A DNA stretch of 5,530 nt, taken from assembly GCA_025936195.1 (NCBI GenBank), contig JAICTW010000225.1, positions 1 to 5,530 of the forward strand, written 5' to 3'. Of the stretch, positions 1 through 5,530 are shown piece by piece. How positions within the stretch are numbered: position 1 is the first letter of the stretch; each line of letters begins with the position of its first letter. The translations under genes were made by a program, and so were the position numbers. Source of the DNA: Flavisolibacter sp. GTDB lineage: Bacteria > Bacteroidota > Bacteroidia > Chitinophagales > Chitinophagaceae. A model generated the notes under the pieces. That model was not told the DNA's origin. It did not search any database and saw only the letters and a list, made by a program, of their open reading frames with translations.

Positions 1-675
1 GCCGTCGAGGAATCTGATTTGATTTTTTTGGCCGTACCTGTTGATGCTGTTGAAAAATTATTGCCATCTGTTTTAGATAGAGTAAATAAACAGGTAGTGA
101 TGGATGGCGGTTCAACCAAGGAAGGAATTATTGAAGTGATAAAAGATCATCCAAAAAGAAATCGTTTTGTAGCAACGCATCCTATGTGGGGACCAGAATA
201 CAGCGGACCTGAAGCTGCGGTGCACGGCGCCTTTGATGGTAAGGCCGTTGTTATTTGCAATAAGGAAGAAGCCGATAAAGATGCGGTGCAATTAGTTGAA
301 AATATCTACCGTCAACTGGGAATGCATTTGGTTTATATGAATGCAAAAGCTCATGATGTGCACGTAGCGTATGTGAGCCATATTTCGCACATCACTTCAT
401 TTGCACTGGCGAATACAGTACTCGAAAAAGAAAGAGAAGAGGACGCGATCTTTGAGTTGGCAAGCGGTGGTTTTGAAAGCACGGTGCGTTTGGCAAAAAG
501 TAACCCCCTCACCTGGGCTTCCATTTTTATGCAGAACCGGGAAAATGTGCTGGATGTTTTGAATGAACACATTAGCCAGTTGAGAAAGTTTAAGGCTTGT
601 CTGGAGAAAGAGAATTATGAGTATTTGGAAGAGTTGATGGTAAATGCGAATAAGATTAAAAAAATAATTAAGTAA
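1..675 (+). CDS. tyrA: Prephenate dehydrogenase, 5'-truncated by the window edge
   Basis: Cytoplasmic NAD-dependent enzyme that oxidatively decarboxylates prephenate to 4-hydroxyphenylpyruvate, the committed step to tyrosine. The frame is open from base 1, and 224 residues are visible before the TAA at 673-675. The N-terminal GxGxxG dinucleotide-binding loop is missing and must lie upstream, probably about 50-60 residues. Visible parts, numbered from base 1: the end of the Rossmann domain (LIFLAVP, residues 7-13; DGGSTK, 35-40), the HPMWGPE motif (60-66), the helical dehydrogenase domain with SHISH (126-130) carrying the likely catalytic histidine, and R163 in STVRLAKSNPLTW, which fits the prephenate-binding arginine of the family. 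The protein ends in a lysine-rich tail with no ACT domain, so no C-terminal tyrosine-sensing domain is present. A TTG at 19 could serve as a start codon but lies inside the conserved fold and is not the real start. An arogenate-using enzyme cannot be excluded. Confidence 0.93.
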   Translation, partial: AVEESDLIFLAVPVDAVEKLLPSVLDRVNKQVVMDGGSTKEGIIEVIKDHPKRNRFVATHPMWGPEYSGPEAAVHGAFDGKAVVICNKEEADKDAVQLVENIYRQLGMHLVYMNAKAHDVHVAYVSHISHITSFALANTVLEKEREEDAIFELASGGFESTVRLAKSNPLTWASIFMQNRENVLDVLNEHISQLRKFKACLEKENYEYLEELMVNANKIKKIIK

Positions 676-1131
676 ATGAAAAAAGATATCATTCCATACA
701 ATCCGAGGTTGAAAGAACTGGCAAAGAAGCTTCGTCAGAATATGACGTTTTCTGAAGTGAAACTTTGGAATGAAATAAAAAATGGAAAGATGATGAATTA
801 TGATTTTGACAGACAAAGACCAATCGGCAACTACATTGTTGATTTTTATTGTAAGGGATTAAAGCTGGCAATTGAAGTGGATGGGATTACTCATGAAGAT
901 AACAGGGTGATGTTGAAAGATGCGATCAGACAAGAAGAACTTGAAACATTAGGAGTGAATTTTTTGCGTTTTGACGCTTTGCTTGTTGTTAATAAAGTGG
1001 AAGCTGTAGTAAGGGAAATCCGAAATTGGATTGAGAATTATGAACAAGCACATGGGATAGGGGAATTGATTAACAGAAAGAGAATGAAGGTGGAAAACCC
1101 ACCCCTGCCCCTCCAAGGAGGGGATGCTTAG
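676..1131 (+). CDS. DUF559 (Vsr/PD-(D/E)XK-like) endonuclease-domain protein
   Basis: A 151-residue protein of the DUF559 family, which belongs to the restriction-endonuclease-like superfamily together with very-short-patch-repair nucleases. Its biological role is not established. Visible in order: a helix with TFSEVKLW (residues 24-31, E27), FDRQRPIGNYIVDF (44-57, D56), AIEVDG (65-70, E67 and D69) followed by H73, and FLRFD (96-100). The acidic residues fit a PD-(D/E)XK-type metal site, so the domain looks catalytically intact. The core ends near residue 119. Residues 120-151 form a tail, of which 141-149 (NPPLPLQGG) are encoded by a palindromic repeat that also covers the region just before the stop. 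The ATG follows the tyrA TAA with no spacing, so it is probably co-transcribed with tyrA and translated by coupling. It has no evident link to aromatic amino acid synthesis and looks like an insertion into the operon. The family call is firm; DNA cleavage is inferred. Confidence 0.88.
   Translation: MKKDIIPYNPRLKELAKKLRQNMTFSEVKLWNEIKNGKMMNYDFDRQRPIGNYIVDFYCKGLKLAIEVDGITHEDNRVMLKDAIRQEELETLGVNFLRFDALLVVNKVEAVVREIRNWIENYEQAHGIGELINRKRMKVENPPLPLQGGDA
1095..1123 (+). repeat. Left repeat end: CCCACCCC box plus GC-rich hairpin
   Basis: The box AAACCCACCCC (1095-1105) is followed after 2 nt by a hairpin with 7-bp perfect arms and an AA loop (1108-1123). It lies in frame within the DUF559 gene and encodes the NPPLPLQGG residues near its C-terminus; the TAG stop is 6 nt past the hairpin. 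There is no T-tract after the hairpin, so it does not look like an intrinsic terminator. Confidence 0.75.
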
Positions 1132-1250
1132 CACAGATGCCAGCTTTTCGAAGAAACTTTATAGCTATTAAATGTCTTAAAGTTGAAGAGGTTAAAAAAT
1201 GAAGTAACGTTAGAGTTGACGGTGTTGAAGCGAACTGCTTTTGTAAACCT

Positions 1251-1310
1251 TCCCCTCCCTGGAGGGGAGAAATTGAGAGAGACTGAATTATAAACGACTG
1301 GGGTGGGTTT
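1251..1310 (-). repeat. Right repeat end: inverted copy of the hairpin and box
   Basis: Read on the minus strand this is the same design as the left end: AAACCCACCCC (complement of 1300-1310), a spacer, then the CCCCTCC/GGAGGGG hairpin (1251-1268, 8-bp arms, 2-nt loop). The spacer between box and hairpin is 31 nt here but 2 nt in the left copy. Minus-strand translation of the hairpin also gives PLQGG, matching the DUF559 tail and showing that both copies are the same repeat in opposite orientation. Confidence 0.7.
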
Positions 1311-1470
1311 ATCGAATTAAAAGAACTGTTGAAAGGAGTAGTGCACGTTGAATATGCCGAATAGAATTGCAAAGCGTACAAGTGAGTGACACAACAGAAG
1401 CCAAATAGTAGTAATGCAGATAGGTACATAAAATAAACATAAACAAAGTGAAACTCTAAATCATAAGGCC
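1311..1470. other. Non-coding stretch between repeat element and operon leader
   Basis: No supported gene is present. All + frames are broken by frequent stops. Bases 1326-1430 contain noticeably more G than the A-rich leader that follows, and include the palindrome GTGCAC (1341-1346). The sequence TAGAATTG at 1362-1369 resembles a Bacteroidota -7 box (TAnnTTTG), but no TTG lies at the right upstream distance, so no promoter is called. It may be an extension of the repeat cassette or the old promoter region of the downstream genes. Confidence 0.4.
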
Positions 1471-1604
1471 AATTCTGTATTACACCTAAAAACCAAAACA
1501 AAAAGAGAAAGTAATAAAGAACTAAATGAGCAAGATCAAAAAATAATAACCAACAATAAAAACAACAAGCAATAAAATCATAACAACCACTCAAAACGAA
1601 AATT
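1471..1604 (+). promoter_or_regulatory. A-rich 5' leader before the DAHP synthase start
   Basis: From 1501 to 1604 about 62% of bases are A and only about 13% are T on the + strand, so the transcript would be nearly unstructured. No Shine-Dalgarno sequence precedes the ATG at 1605. A-rich, SD-less initiation regions are usual in Bacteroidota. The length suggests that the DAHP synthase gene has its own transcript start in this intergenic region, but I cannot assign a promoter. No riboswitch fold, T-box or attenuator hairpin is visible. Confidence 0.4.
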
Positions 1605-2690
1605 ATGCAAGCAACAGAAACTGTGAAAAACGCTGCACAACTGGCATGGGAAAAAAGACCGTTGATCATTTCCGGTCCATGCAGTGCGGAAACTGAAGAA
1701 CAGGTAATTGAAACCGCCCAACGATTAGCTGCAACCGGAAAGGTTGATATGCTTCGTGCCGGCATTTGGAAACCACGTACACGTCCCGGAACATTTGAAG
1801 GCGTTGGCACCAAGGGACTCGCATGGCTGCAACAGGCAAAAAAATTAACCGGATTACCATTGACGGTGGAAGTAGCAACGGGCAAGCAAGTGGAAGATGC
1901 TTTGCATTTTGATATTGATGTATTGTGGATTGGTGCCAGAACAACCGTAAATCCATTTAGTGTACAGGAAGTGGCCGATGCATTGCGTGGATCAAATGTT
2001 CCAGTGTTAATTAAAAACCCAATCAATCCCGACCTGGAATTATGGATGGGTGCTGTGGAAAGAATTGCCAAAGTGGGTGTGAAAGAAATTGGATTAATTC
2101 ATCGCGGCTTTTCTTCTTATGGTCATACGGAATACCGCAATGCACCAATGTGGCACCTGGCCATTGAAATGAAACGCCGCAATCCGGAATTGCTGATGAT
2201 CAACGATCCTTCTCACATTTGCGGAAGAAGAGATATTTTATTAGAAGTTGCGCAAAAAGCAATTGACCTTGACTATGATGGATTGATGATCGAATCGCAT
2301 ATTGATCCGGACAAAGCATGGAGCGATGCGAAGCAACAGATCACTCCTGAGCAATTAGGCGAAATGCTCAATGAAATTGTTTGGAGAAGAGAGAATACGA
2401 CTTCCGAAGAGTTTCACCAGGCCTTGGAAAAGCTGCGTCACCAGATCAATCATCTGGACGATGAATTAATGCAGATATTAAGTCAGCGGATGAAAGTTTC
2501 GGAAAAAATTGCAGAATACAAAAAGGAAAATGACATTACCATTTTACAAACCAATCGCTGGAATGAAATATTGAACAGGGCTTGCCAACGTGCAGAGAAA
2601 TTGGGATTAAGCAAGGAATTCATCACCAAATATTTTGATGCCGTTCACATGGAAAGCATCAGCCATCAAACCAAAATTTTCAATAGCTGA
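1605..2690 (+). CDS. aroG: Bifunctional DAHP synthase / chorismate mutase
   Basis: A 361-residue fusion acting at both ends of the common pathway. The N-terminal domain (about 15-260) is a type I-beta-like DAHP synthase that condenses phosphoenolpyruvate and erythrose 4-phosphate. It shows GPCSAE (24-29, metal ligand C26), KPRT (56-59), K137, HRG (166-168), DPSH (201-204, H204), E230 in IESH and D241, which fits the metal and substrate sites. The C-terminal domain (about 270-358) is an AroQ chorismate mutase. By ungapped comparison with the E. coli P-protein domain, R278, R295, K306, R318, S351 and Q355 match R11, R28, K39, R51, S84 and Q88; the E52 position reads W319. This domain order is known from Bacteroidota such as Prevotella, where the mutase domain also mediates inhibition by prephenate. 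The TGA overlaps the aroB ATG by 1 nt. Symbol use varies (aroG, aroF, or aroA in some nomenclatures). Confidence 0.95.
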   Translation: MQATETVKNAAQLAWEKRPLIISGPCSAETEEQVIETAQRLAATGKVDMLRAGIWKPRTRPGTFEGVGTKGLAWLQQAKKLTGLPLTVEVATGKQVEDALHFDIDVLWIGARTTVNPFSVQEVADALRGSNVPVLIKNPINPDLELWMGAVERIAKVGVKEIGLIHRGFSSYGHTEYRNAPMWHLAIEMKRRNPELLMINDPSHICGRRDILLEVAQKAIDLDYDGLMIESHIDPDKAWSDAKQQITPEQLGEMLNEIVWRRENTTSEEFHQALEKLRHQINHLDDELMQILSQRMKVSEKIAEYKKENDITILQTNRWNEILNRACQRAEKLGLSKEFITKYFDAVHMESISHQTKIFNS

Positions 2691-3700
2691 TGAAAAAGAA
2701 AGTCTTTCGATTCAGCAATAGCTCGGTTGATTATTATTTTGATGCAAGGATATCACAGATCAAAGAAATTGTTGGTCCGGCTAAAACCATTTTTATAACG
2801 GATGAAAACGTTTTTGCTGCGCAGGAGAAACAATTCAAAAGCAAAACTGTAATTGTTTTAAAGGCAGGAGAGGAACACAAGAATCAATTAACCGTTGATT
2901 CCGTCATCAGGCAGTTGATTGAAAGGGAAGCTGATCGTAAAACTGTTTTAATTGGAGTTGGCGGGGGAGTGGTTACAGACATCACCGGTTACGTGGCTTC
3001 CATTTACATGCGCGGCATTTCATTTGGATTTATTCCCACAAGTTTGCTGGCCATGGTGGATGCTTCCATTGGTGGAAAAAATGGGATTGATGTTGGTGTT
3101 TACAAAAACATGGTAGGCATTATTCGCCAGCCTTCTTTCCTTTTGTTCGATCCTTCGCTTTTGCAAACACTACCGGACCAGGAATGGCGCAATGGTTTTG
3201 CCGAGATCATCAAACATGCTTCTATAAAAGATGCAGCGATGTTTAGACAATTGGAGCAAAGTGATCTTTTGGTTTATCAAAAAAAGAAAAAGGAATTGAG
3301 TGCACTGATTCAGAGAAATGCTTTGTTGAAAACGAAAGTGGTTCAGCAGGATGAATTTGAAAAAGGAGATCGTAAGCTATTAAATTTCGGACACACGCTT
3401 GGGCATGCATTGGAGAATCAGTATGACTTTTCTCACGGACAGGCAATTTCAATCGGAATGGCTTATGCATCCAAGCTTTCGAAAAAATTTTCCGATTTTA
3501 AAAATGTTGATCGTGTGGTTGGATTGTTAGATCAATATGGACTTCCAACTTTCACTGAATTTGATAAAGACAAAGTGATCAATGTGCTGAAGATGGATAA
3601 AAAGAAAACAAAAGACAGCATCCATTTTATTCTGCTTGAAAAAATAGGGAAGGCTTTTATCAGGGAAATTTCAATTAAAGAACTCTACGAAAACTTATAA
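2690..3700 (+). CDS. aroB: 3-dehydroquinate synthase
   Basis: A 336-residue cytoplasmic enzyme that converts DAHP to 3-dehydroquinate using NAD and a divalent metal, the second shikimate-pathway step. Visible motifs are GVGGGVVTD (89-97, NAD binding), PTSLLAMVDASIGGKNGID (116-134), EIIKHA (172-177), NFGHTLGHALE (232-242) and SHGQAISIGM (248-257). The predicted metal ligands E172, H235 and H249 are all present. The length is slightly below the usual 340-370 residues, but both domains and the C-terminus appear complete. The ATG shares one base with the upstream TGA (TGATG), and its own TAA shares one base with the aroA ATG (TAATG), indicating translational coupling on both sides. The product feeds a dehydratase encoded outside this window. 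Confidence 0.96.
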   Translation: MKKKVFRFSNSSVDYYFDARISQIKEIVGPAKTIFITDENVFAAQEKQFKSKTVIVLKAGEEHKNQLTVDSVIRQLIEREADRKTVLIGVGGGVVTDITGYVASIYMRGISFGFIPTSLLAMVDASIGGKNGIDVGVYKNMVGIIRQPSFLLFDPSLLQTLPDQEWRNGFAEIIKHASIKDAAMFRQLEQSDLLVYQKKKKELSALIQRNALLKTKVVQQDEFEKGDRKLLNFGHTLGHALENQYDFSHGQAISIGMAYASKLSKKFSDFKNVDRVVGLLDQYGLPTFTEFDKDKVINVLKMDKKKTKDSIHFILLEKIGKAFIREISIKELYENL

Positions 3701-5019
3701 TGCAGGCAATTGTACAACCATCGAAGATTTCAGGAATCATTACGGCACCGGCTTCCAAAAGCGCTATGCAAAGGGCTTGCGCAGCGGCTTTATTGAAAGG
3801 CGGAAAAACAGTTTTGCATAATCCAGGTGTTTCCGATGACGATAAAGCAGCAATAGGAATAATAGAAGCGTTAGGAGCTTTAGTAGAGGACAATGACTCA
3901 CCTATTGTTGAAGTAAAGAATGATGAACTTTATATAGAAAGTGAGGGGATCTTACCAATTACAAGGGATGTTAATTGTCACGAAAGCGGATTAAGTATTA
4001 GAATGTTCACACCGATTATTGCTTTAAGTGATAAAGCAATAACAGTTAAAGGTGAGGGAAGCTTGAAAAAAAGGCCACTGGATTTTTTTGACAAAGTATT
4101 GCCGCCGTTAAATGTAAAATGTAGCAGCCACAACGGATTTCTTCCGCTGACTATCCAAGGTCCATTACAACCGAGAAACATTGAAGTGGATGGAAGCTTA
4201 TCATCTCAGTTTCTTACAGGGTTGTTATTTGCATATTCTGCTGCAGATGCAAGTGACGTTACGATCAAAGTAAATAACTTAAGCAGCAAGCCATACATTG
4301 ATTTGACATTGAAAGTAATGGCTGATTTTGGATTAAAGATTCCTGAAAATAAAAATTATGAGGAGTTTTATTTTCCAAACCGGTCAATTGCAGAATTCAA
4401 TCACGACAATTTCAACTATACTGTTGAAGCGGATTGGAGCGGAGCTGCGTTTTTGTTGGTGGCCGGTGCTGTTGCAGGAAACATTGCGGTAAAGGGATTG
4501 GATGTTTTTTCAACACAGGCCGATAAAGCAATCCTACAGGCCTTAATACAAAGTGAAGCCAACATCAGTGTGACTGAGAAGCAAATTGAAATTTCAAACT
4601 CCCCTTCAGGGGCTCGCGGCAAAGCTTTTCATTTCAATGCAACAGACTGTCCTGATCTGTTTCCTCCCTTAGTTGCATTGGCTTCCTATTGCGAAGGCAC
4701 TTCAGTGATCGAAGGTGTTCATCGCTTAACACATAAGGAAAGCAACAGAGCATTGACCTTACAGGAGGAATTTAAAAAAATGGGAATCGAAATTTCGTTC
4801 CAGGATGATTTGATGTTGGTGAGAGGTGGAACAGCAGTGAAGAGTGCAATAGTGAGTTCCCGTCACGATCATCGTATTGCCATGGCTTGTGCAGTAGCTG
4901 CGTTGAAAGCAAGTGGTGAAGTGGTTATTGATGATGCGGAGGCCGTAAATAAATCGTATCCTCAATTTTGGGAACATCTTCAAAAGCTAAAGGCAACAGT
5001 ATCTTTAAATCATAATTAA
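3700..5019 (+). CDS. aroA: 5-enolpyruvylshikimate-3-phosphate synthase
   Basis: A 439-residue enzyme that transfers the enolpyruvyl group from phosphoenolpyruvate to shikimate 3-phosphate. Conserved features, with the E. coli equivalent in brackets: K20, S21 and R25 (K22, S23, R27), R125 (R124), SSQF at 168-171, SKPYID at 196-201, D319 in CPDLF (D313), E347 and R350 (E341, R344), DHR at 390-392 (R386) and K418 (K411). The loop that is NAGTAMRPL in E. coli reads ESGLSIRMF here (95-103): the glycine and arginine are kept, but T97 becomes L98 and P101 becomes M102. Residues 299-309 form a small polar stretch encoded over a CCCCT/AGGGG hairpin, in a spot that is a variable loop in the family. The start is fixed by the 1-nt overlap with aroB and by the distance to the KSxxxR motif. 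aroC follows after 4 nt. Confidence 0.96.
   Translation: MQAIVQPSKISGIITAPASKSAMQRACAAALLKGGKTVLHNPGVSDDDKAAIGIIEALGALVEDNDSPIVEVKNDELYIESEGILPITRDVNCHESGLSIRMFTPIIALSDKAITVKGEGSLKKRPLDFFDKVLPPLNVKCSSHNGFLPLTIQGPLQPRNIEVDGSLSSQFLTGLLFAYSAADASDVTIKVNNLSSKPYIDLTLKVMADFGLKIPENKNYEEFYFPNRSIAEFNHDNFNYTVEADWSGAAFLLVAGAVAGNIAVKGLDVFSTQADKAILQALIQSEANISVTEKQIEISNSPSGARGKAFHFNATDCPDLFPPLVALASYCEGTSVIEGVHRLTHKESNRALTLQEEFKKMGIEISFQDDLMLVRGGTAVKSAIVSSRHDHRIAMACAVAALKASGEVVIDDAEAVNKSYPQFWEHLQKLKATVSLNHN
4601..4612 (+). repeat. Short CCCCT-TC-AGGGG hairpin within aroA
   Basis: A 5-bp perfect stem with a 2-nt loop lies inside the aroA reading frame (part of S301 to A305). Its outer arms, CCCCT/AGGGG, match the outer arms of the two hairpins at 1108-1123 and 1251-1268, although the CC/GG inner pairs are missing. 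It may be a remnant or relative of the same repeat class, or chance. It is too short to decide from this window. Confidence 0.3.
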
Positions 5020-5023
5020 GTAC

Positions 5024-5530
5024 ATGAATTCTTTTGGGCGAATTTTTAGAGTAACAATTTTCGGAGAATCGCATGGTCCCATGGTGGGAATTTCCATTGA
5101 TGGCTGCCCTGCAGGTTTGCCATTAAGCGAAGACGATTTTACAACCGATCTGGAAAGAAGGAAAGGCGGTTTGCAAAAAGGTACCACGCCAAGAAAAGAA
5201 GATGACAAACCAATCTTTATTTCTGGTTATTTCAATGGCAAAACAACAGGAGCACCACTGACGATTTTGTTCGAAAATAAAAACACACGTTCCGGCGATT
5301 ACGATAAAATAAAATCCATCCCACGTCCGGGACATGCTGATTTTGTTGCGCATGAAAAATTTGGCAAGAACGAAGATTATCGCGGCGGTGGCCATTTCAG
5401 CGGAAGATTGACCGTTGGTTTAGTGGCAGCAGGAGTGGTTGCAAAAAAGTTATTGAACGGCATTTCAGTTGAATCGCAGATTACGGAAATAGGCGGAGAG
5501 AAACACATCGAAGCAGGATTGCAAAAAGCC
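5024..5530 (+). CDS. aroC: Chorismate synthase, 3'-truncated by the window edge
   Basis: The first 169 residues of the FMN-dependent enzyme that removes phosphate from 5-enolpyruvylshikimate 3-phosphate to give chorismate, the last common step. The family is usually about 350-390 residues, so roughly half is visible. Signatures are FGRIFRVTIFGESHG (4-18, H17 being the first catalytic histidine), IDGCPAG (25-31), RPGHAD (101-106, H104 the second catalytic histidine) and DYRGGGHFSGRLT (118-130). The frame stays open to the last base with no frameshift. The ATG is 4 nt after the aroA TAA and sits at the expected distance before the GESHG motif. It is the last gene visible in the operon, and its product is the substrate of the mutase domain encoded at the operon's start. 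Confidence 0.95.
   Translation, partial: MNSFGRIFRVTIFGESHGPMVGISIDGCPAGLPLSEDDFTTDLERRKGGLQKGTTPRKEDDKPIFISGYFNGKTTGAPLTILFENKNTRSGDYDKIKSIPRPGHADFVAHEKFGKNEDYRGGGHFSGRLTVGLVAAGVVAKKLLNGISVESQITEIGGEKHIEAGLQKA

Larger units (their letters stand above)
1095..1310. repeat. Composite inverted-repeat element overlapping the DUF559 3' end
   Basis: A 216-bp stretch bounded by an 11-bp perfect inverted repeat, AAACCCACCCC at 1095-1105 and GGGGTGGGTTT at 1300-1310. Each end carries an inner perfect palindrome of the same type: CCCCTCC-AA-GGAGGGG at 1108-1123 and TCCCCTCC-CT-GGAGGGGA at 1251-1268. The left end sits in the last codons of the DUF559 gene and the right end lies in the intergenic region. 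No target-site duplication is visible beside the ends, and no transposase is encoded inside. The geometry recalls paired REP elements (BIMEs) or a MITE. Mobility is inferred from the shape alone, since copy number in the genome cannot be seen here. Confidence 0.7.

Noticed and set aside
1251..1268. Hairpin as an intrinsic terminator
   Set aside because: No T-tract follows on either strand, and an inverted copy of the same hairpin lies inside the DUF559 coding sequence.
666..1320. AATTAA at 666-671 and 1315-1320 as a target-site duplication around the DUF559 cassette
   Set aside because: Six A/T bases in AT-rich DNA are expected by chance, and the copies do not abut the inverted ends of the element.
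1362..1369. TAGAATTG as a Bacteroidota -7 promoter box
   Set aside because: It deviates from TAnnTTTG, and no TTG element lies about 19-21 bases upstream; the nearest TTG sequences are at the wrong spacing.
1526..1546. Mini-ORF MSKIKK as an attenuator leader peptide
   Set aside because: It has no Phe, Tyr or Trp codons and no following terminator/antiterminator hairpins.
1070..2071. Long minus-strand open frame (about 333 codons) across the repeat, leader and DAHP synthase gene
   Set aside because: It is antisense to a clear DAHP synthase gene. Its hydrophobic middle comes only from the T-rich complement of the A-rich leader, and no family resemblance is visible.
1..5530. CRISPR array, tRNA, rRNA, toxin-antitoxin or phage genes
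   Set aside because: No regularly spaced direct repeats, cloverleaf-like sequence or suitable small gene pairs were seen; the window is filled by biosynthetic genes and one repeat-linked nuclease gene.

Overview
This window is part of an aromatic amino acid (shikimate/chorismate) biosynthesis operon, all on the + strand. It most likely comes from a member of the Bacteroidota, perhaps near Chitinophagaceae. The pointers are a DAHP synthase with a C-terminal AroQ chorismate mutase, the ESGLSIR form of the EPSP synthase loop, AT-rich start regions with no Shine-Dalgarno sequence, and a DUF559 gene ending in a PPLPLQGG tail. The family-level placement is a guess.

Layout. Bases 1-675 are the 3' part of prephenate dehydrogenase (tyrA), whose N-terminal NAD-binding start lies upstream. 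A DUF559 (Vsr/PD-(D/E)XK-like) nuclease gene follows at 676-1131, starting on the base after the tyrA stop. Its last codons lie inside a GC-rich palindromic repeat. That repeat is the left end of a 216-bp element (1095-1310) with 11-bp perfect inverted ends and an inner CCCCTCC/GGAGGGG hairpin at each end. Bases 1311-1604 hold no gene; they end in an A-rich leader. Then come a bifunctional DAHP synthase-chorismate mutase (1605-2690), aroB (2690-3700), aroA (3700-5019) and the 5' part of aroC (5024-5530, cut by the window edge).

How the genes work together. DAHP synthase makes the first shikimate-pathway intermediate and AroB closes the ring to 3-dehydroquinate. AroA (EPSP synthase) and AroC (chorismate synthase) carry out the last two steps to chorismate. 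The chorismate mutase domain turns chorismate into prephenate, and TyrA takes prephenate towards tyrosine. The steps from dehydroquinate to shikimate 3-phosphate (dehydratase, shikimate dehydrogenase, shikimate kinase) are not in this window. The four distal genes are joined by two 1-nt stop/start overlaps and one 4-nt gap, so they look like one translationally coupled unit.

The non-housekeeping part is the DUF559 gene plus palindromic repeat lying between tyrA and the rest of the pathway. It is the best candidate here for a little-described system: a nuclease gene physically merged with a REP/MITE-like repeat. A shorter CCCCT/AGGGG hairpin inside the aroA coding sequence may be a relic of a related repeat. 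The remaining genes look intact and ordinary.
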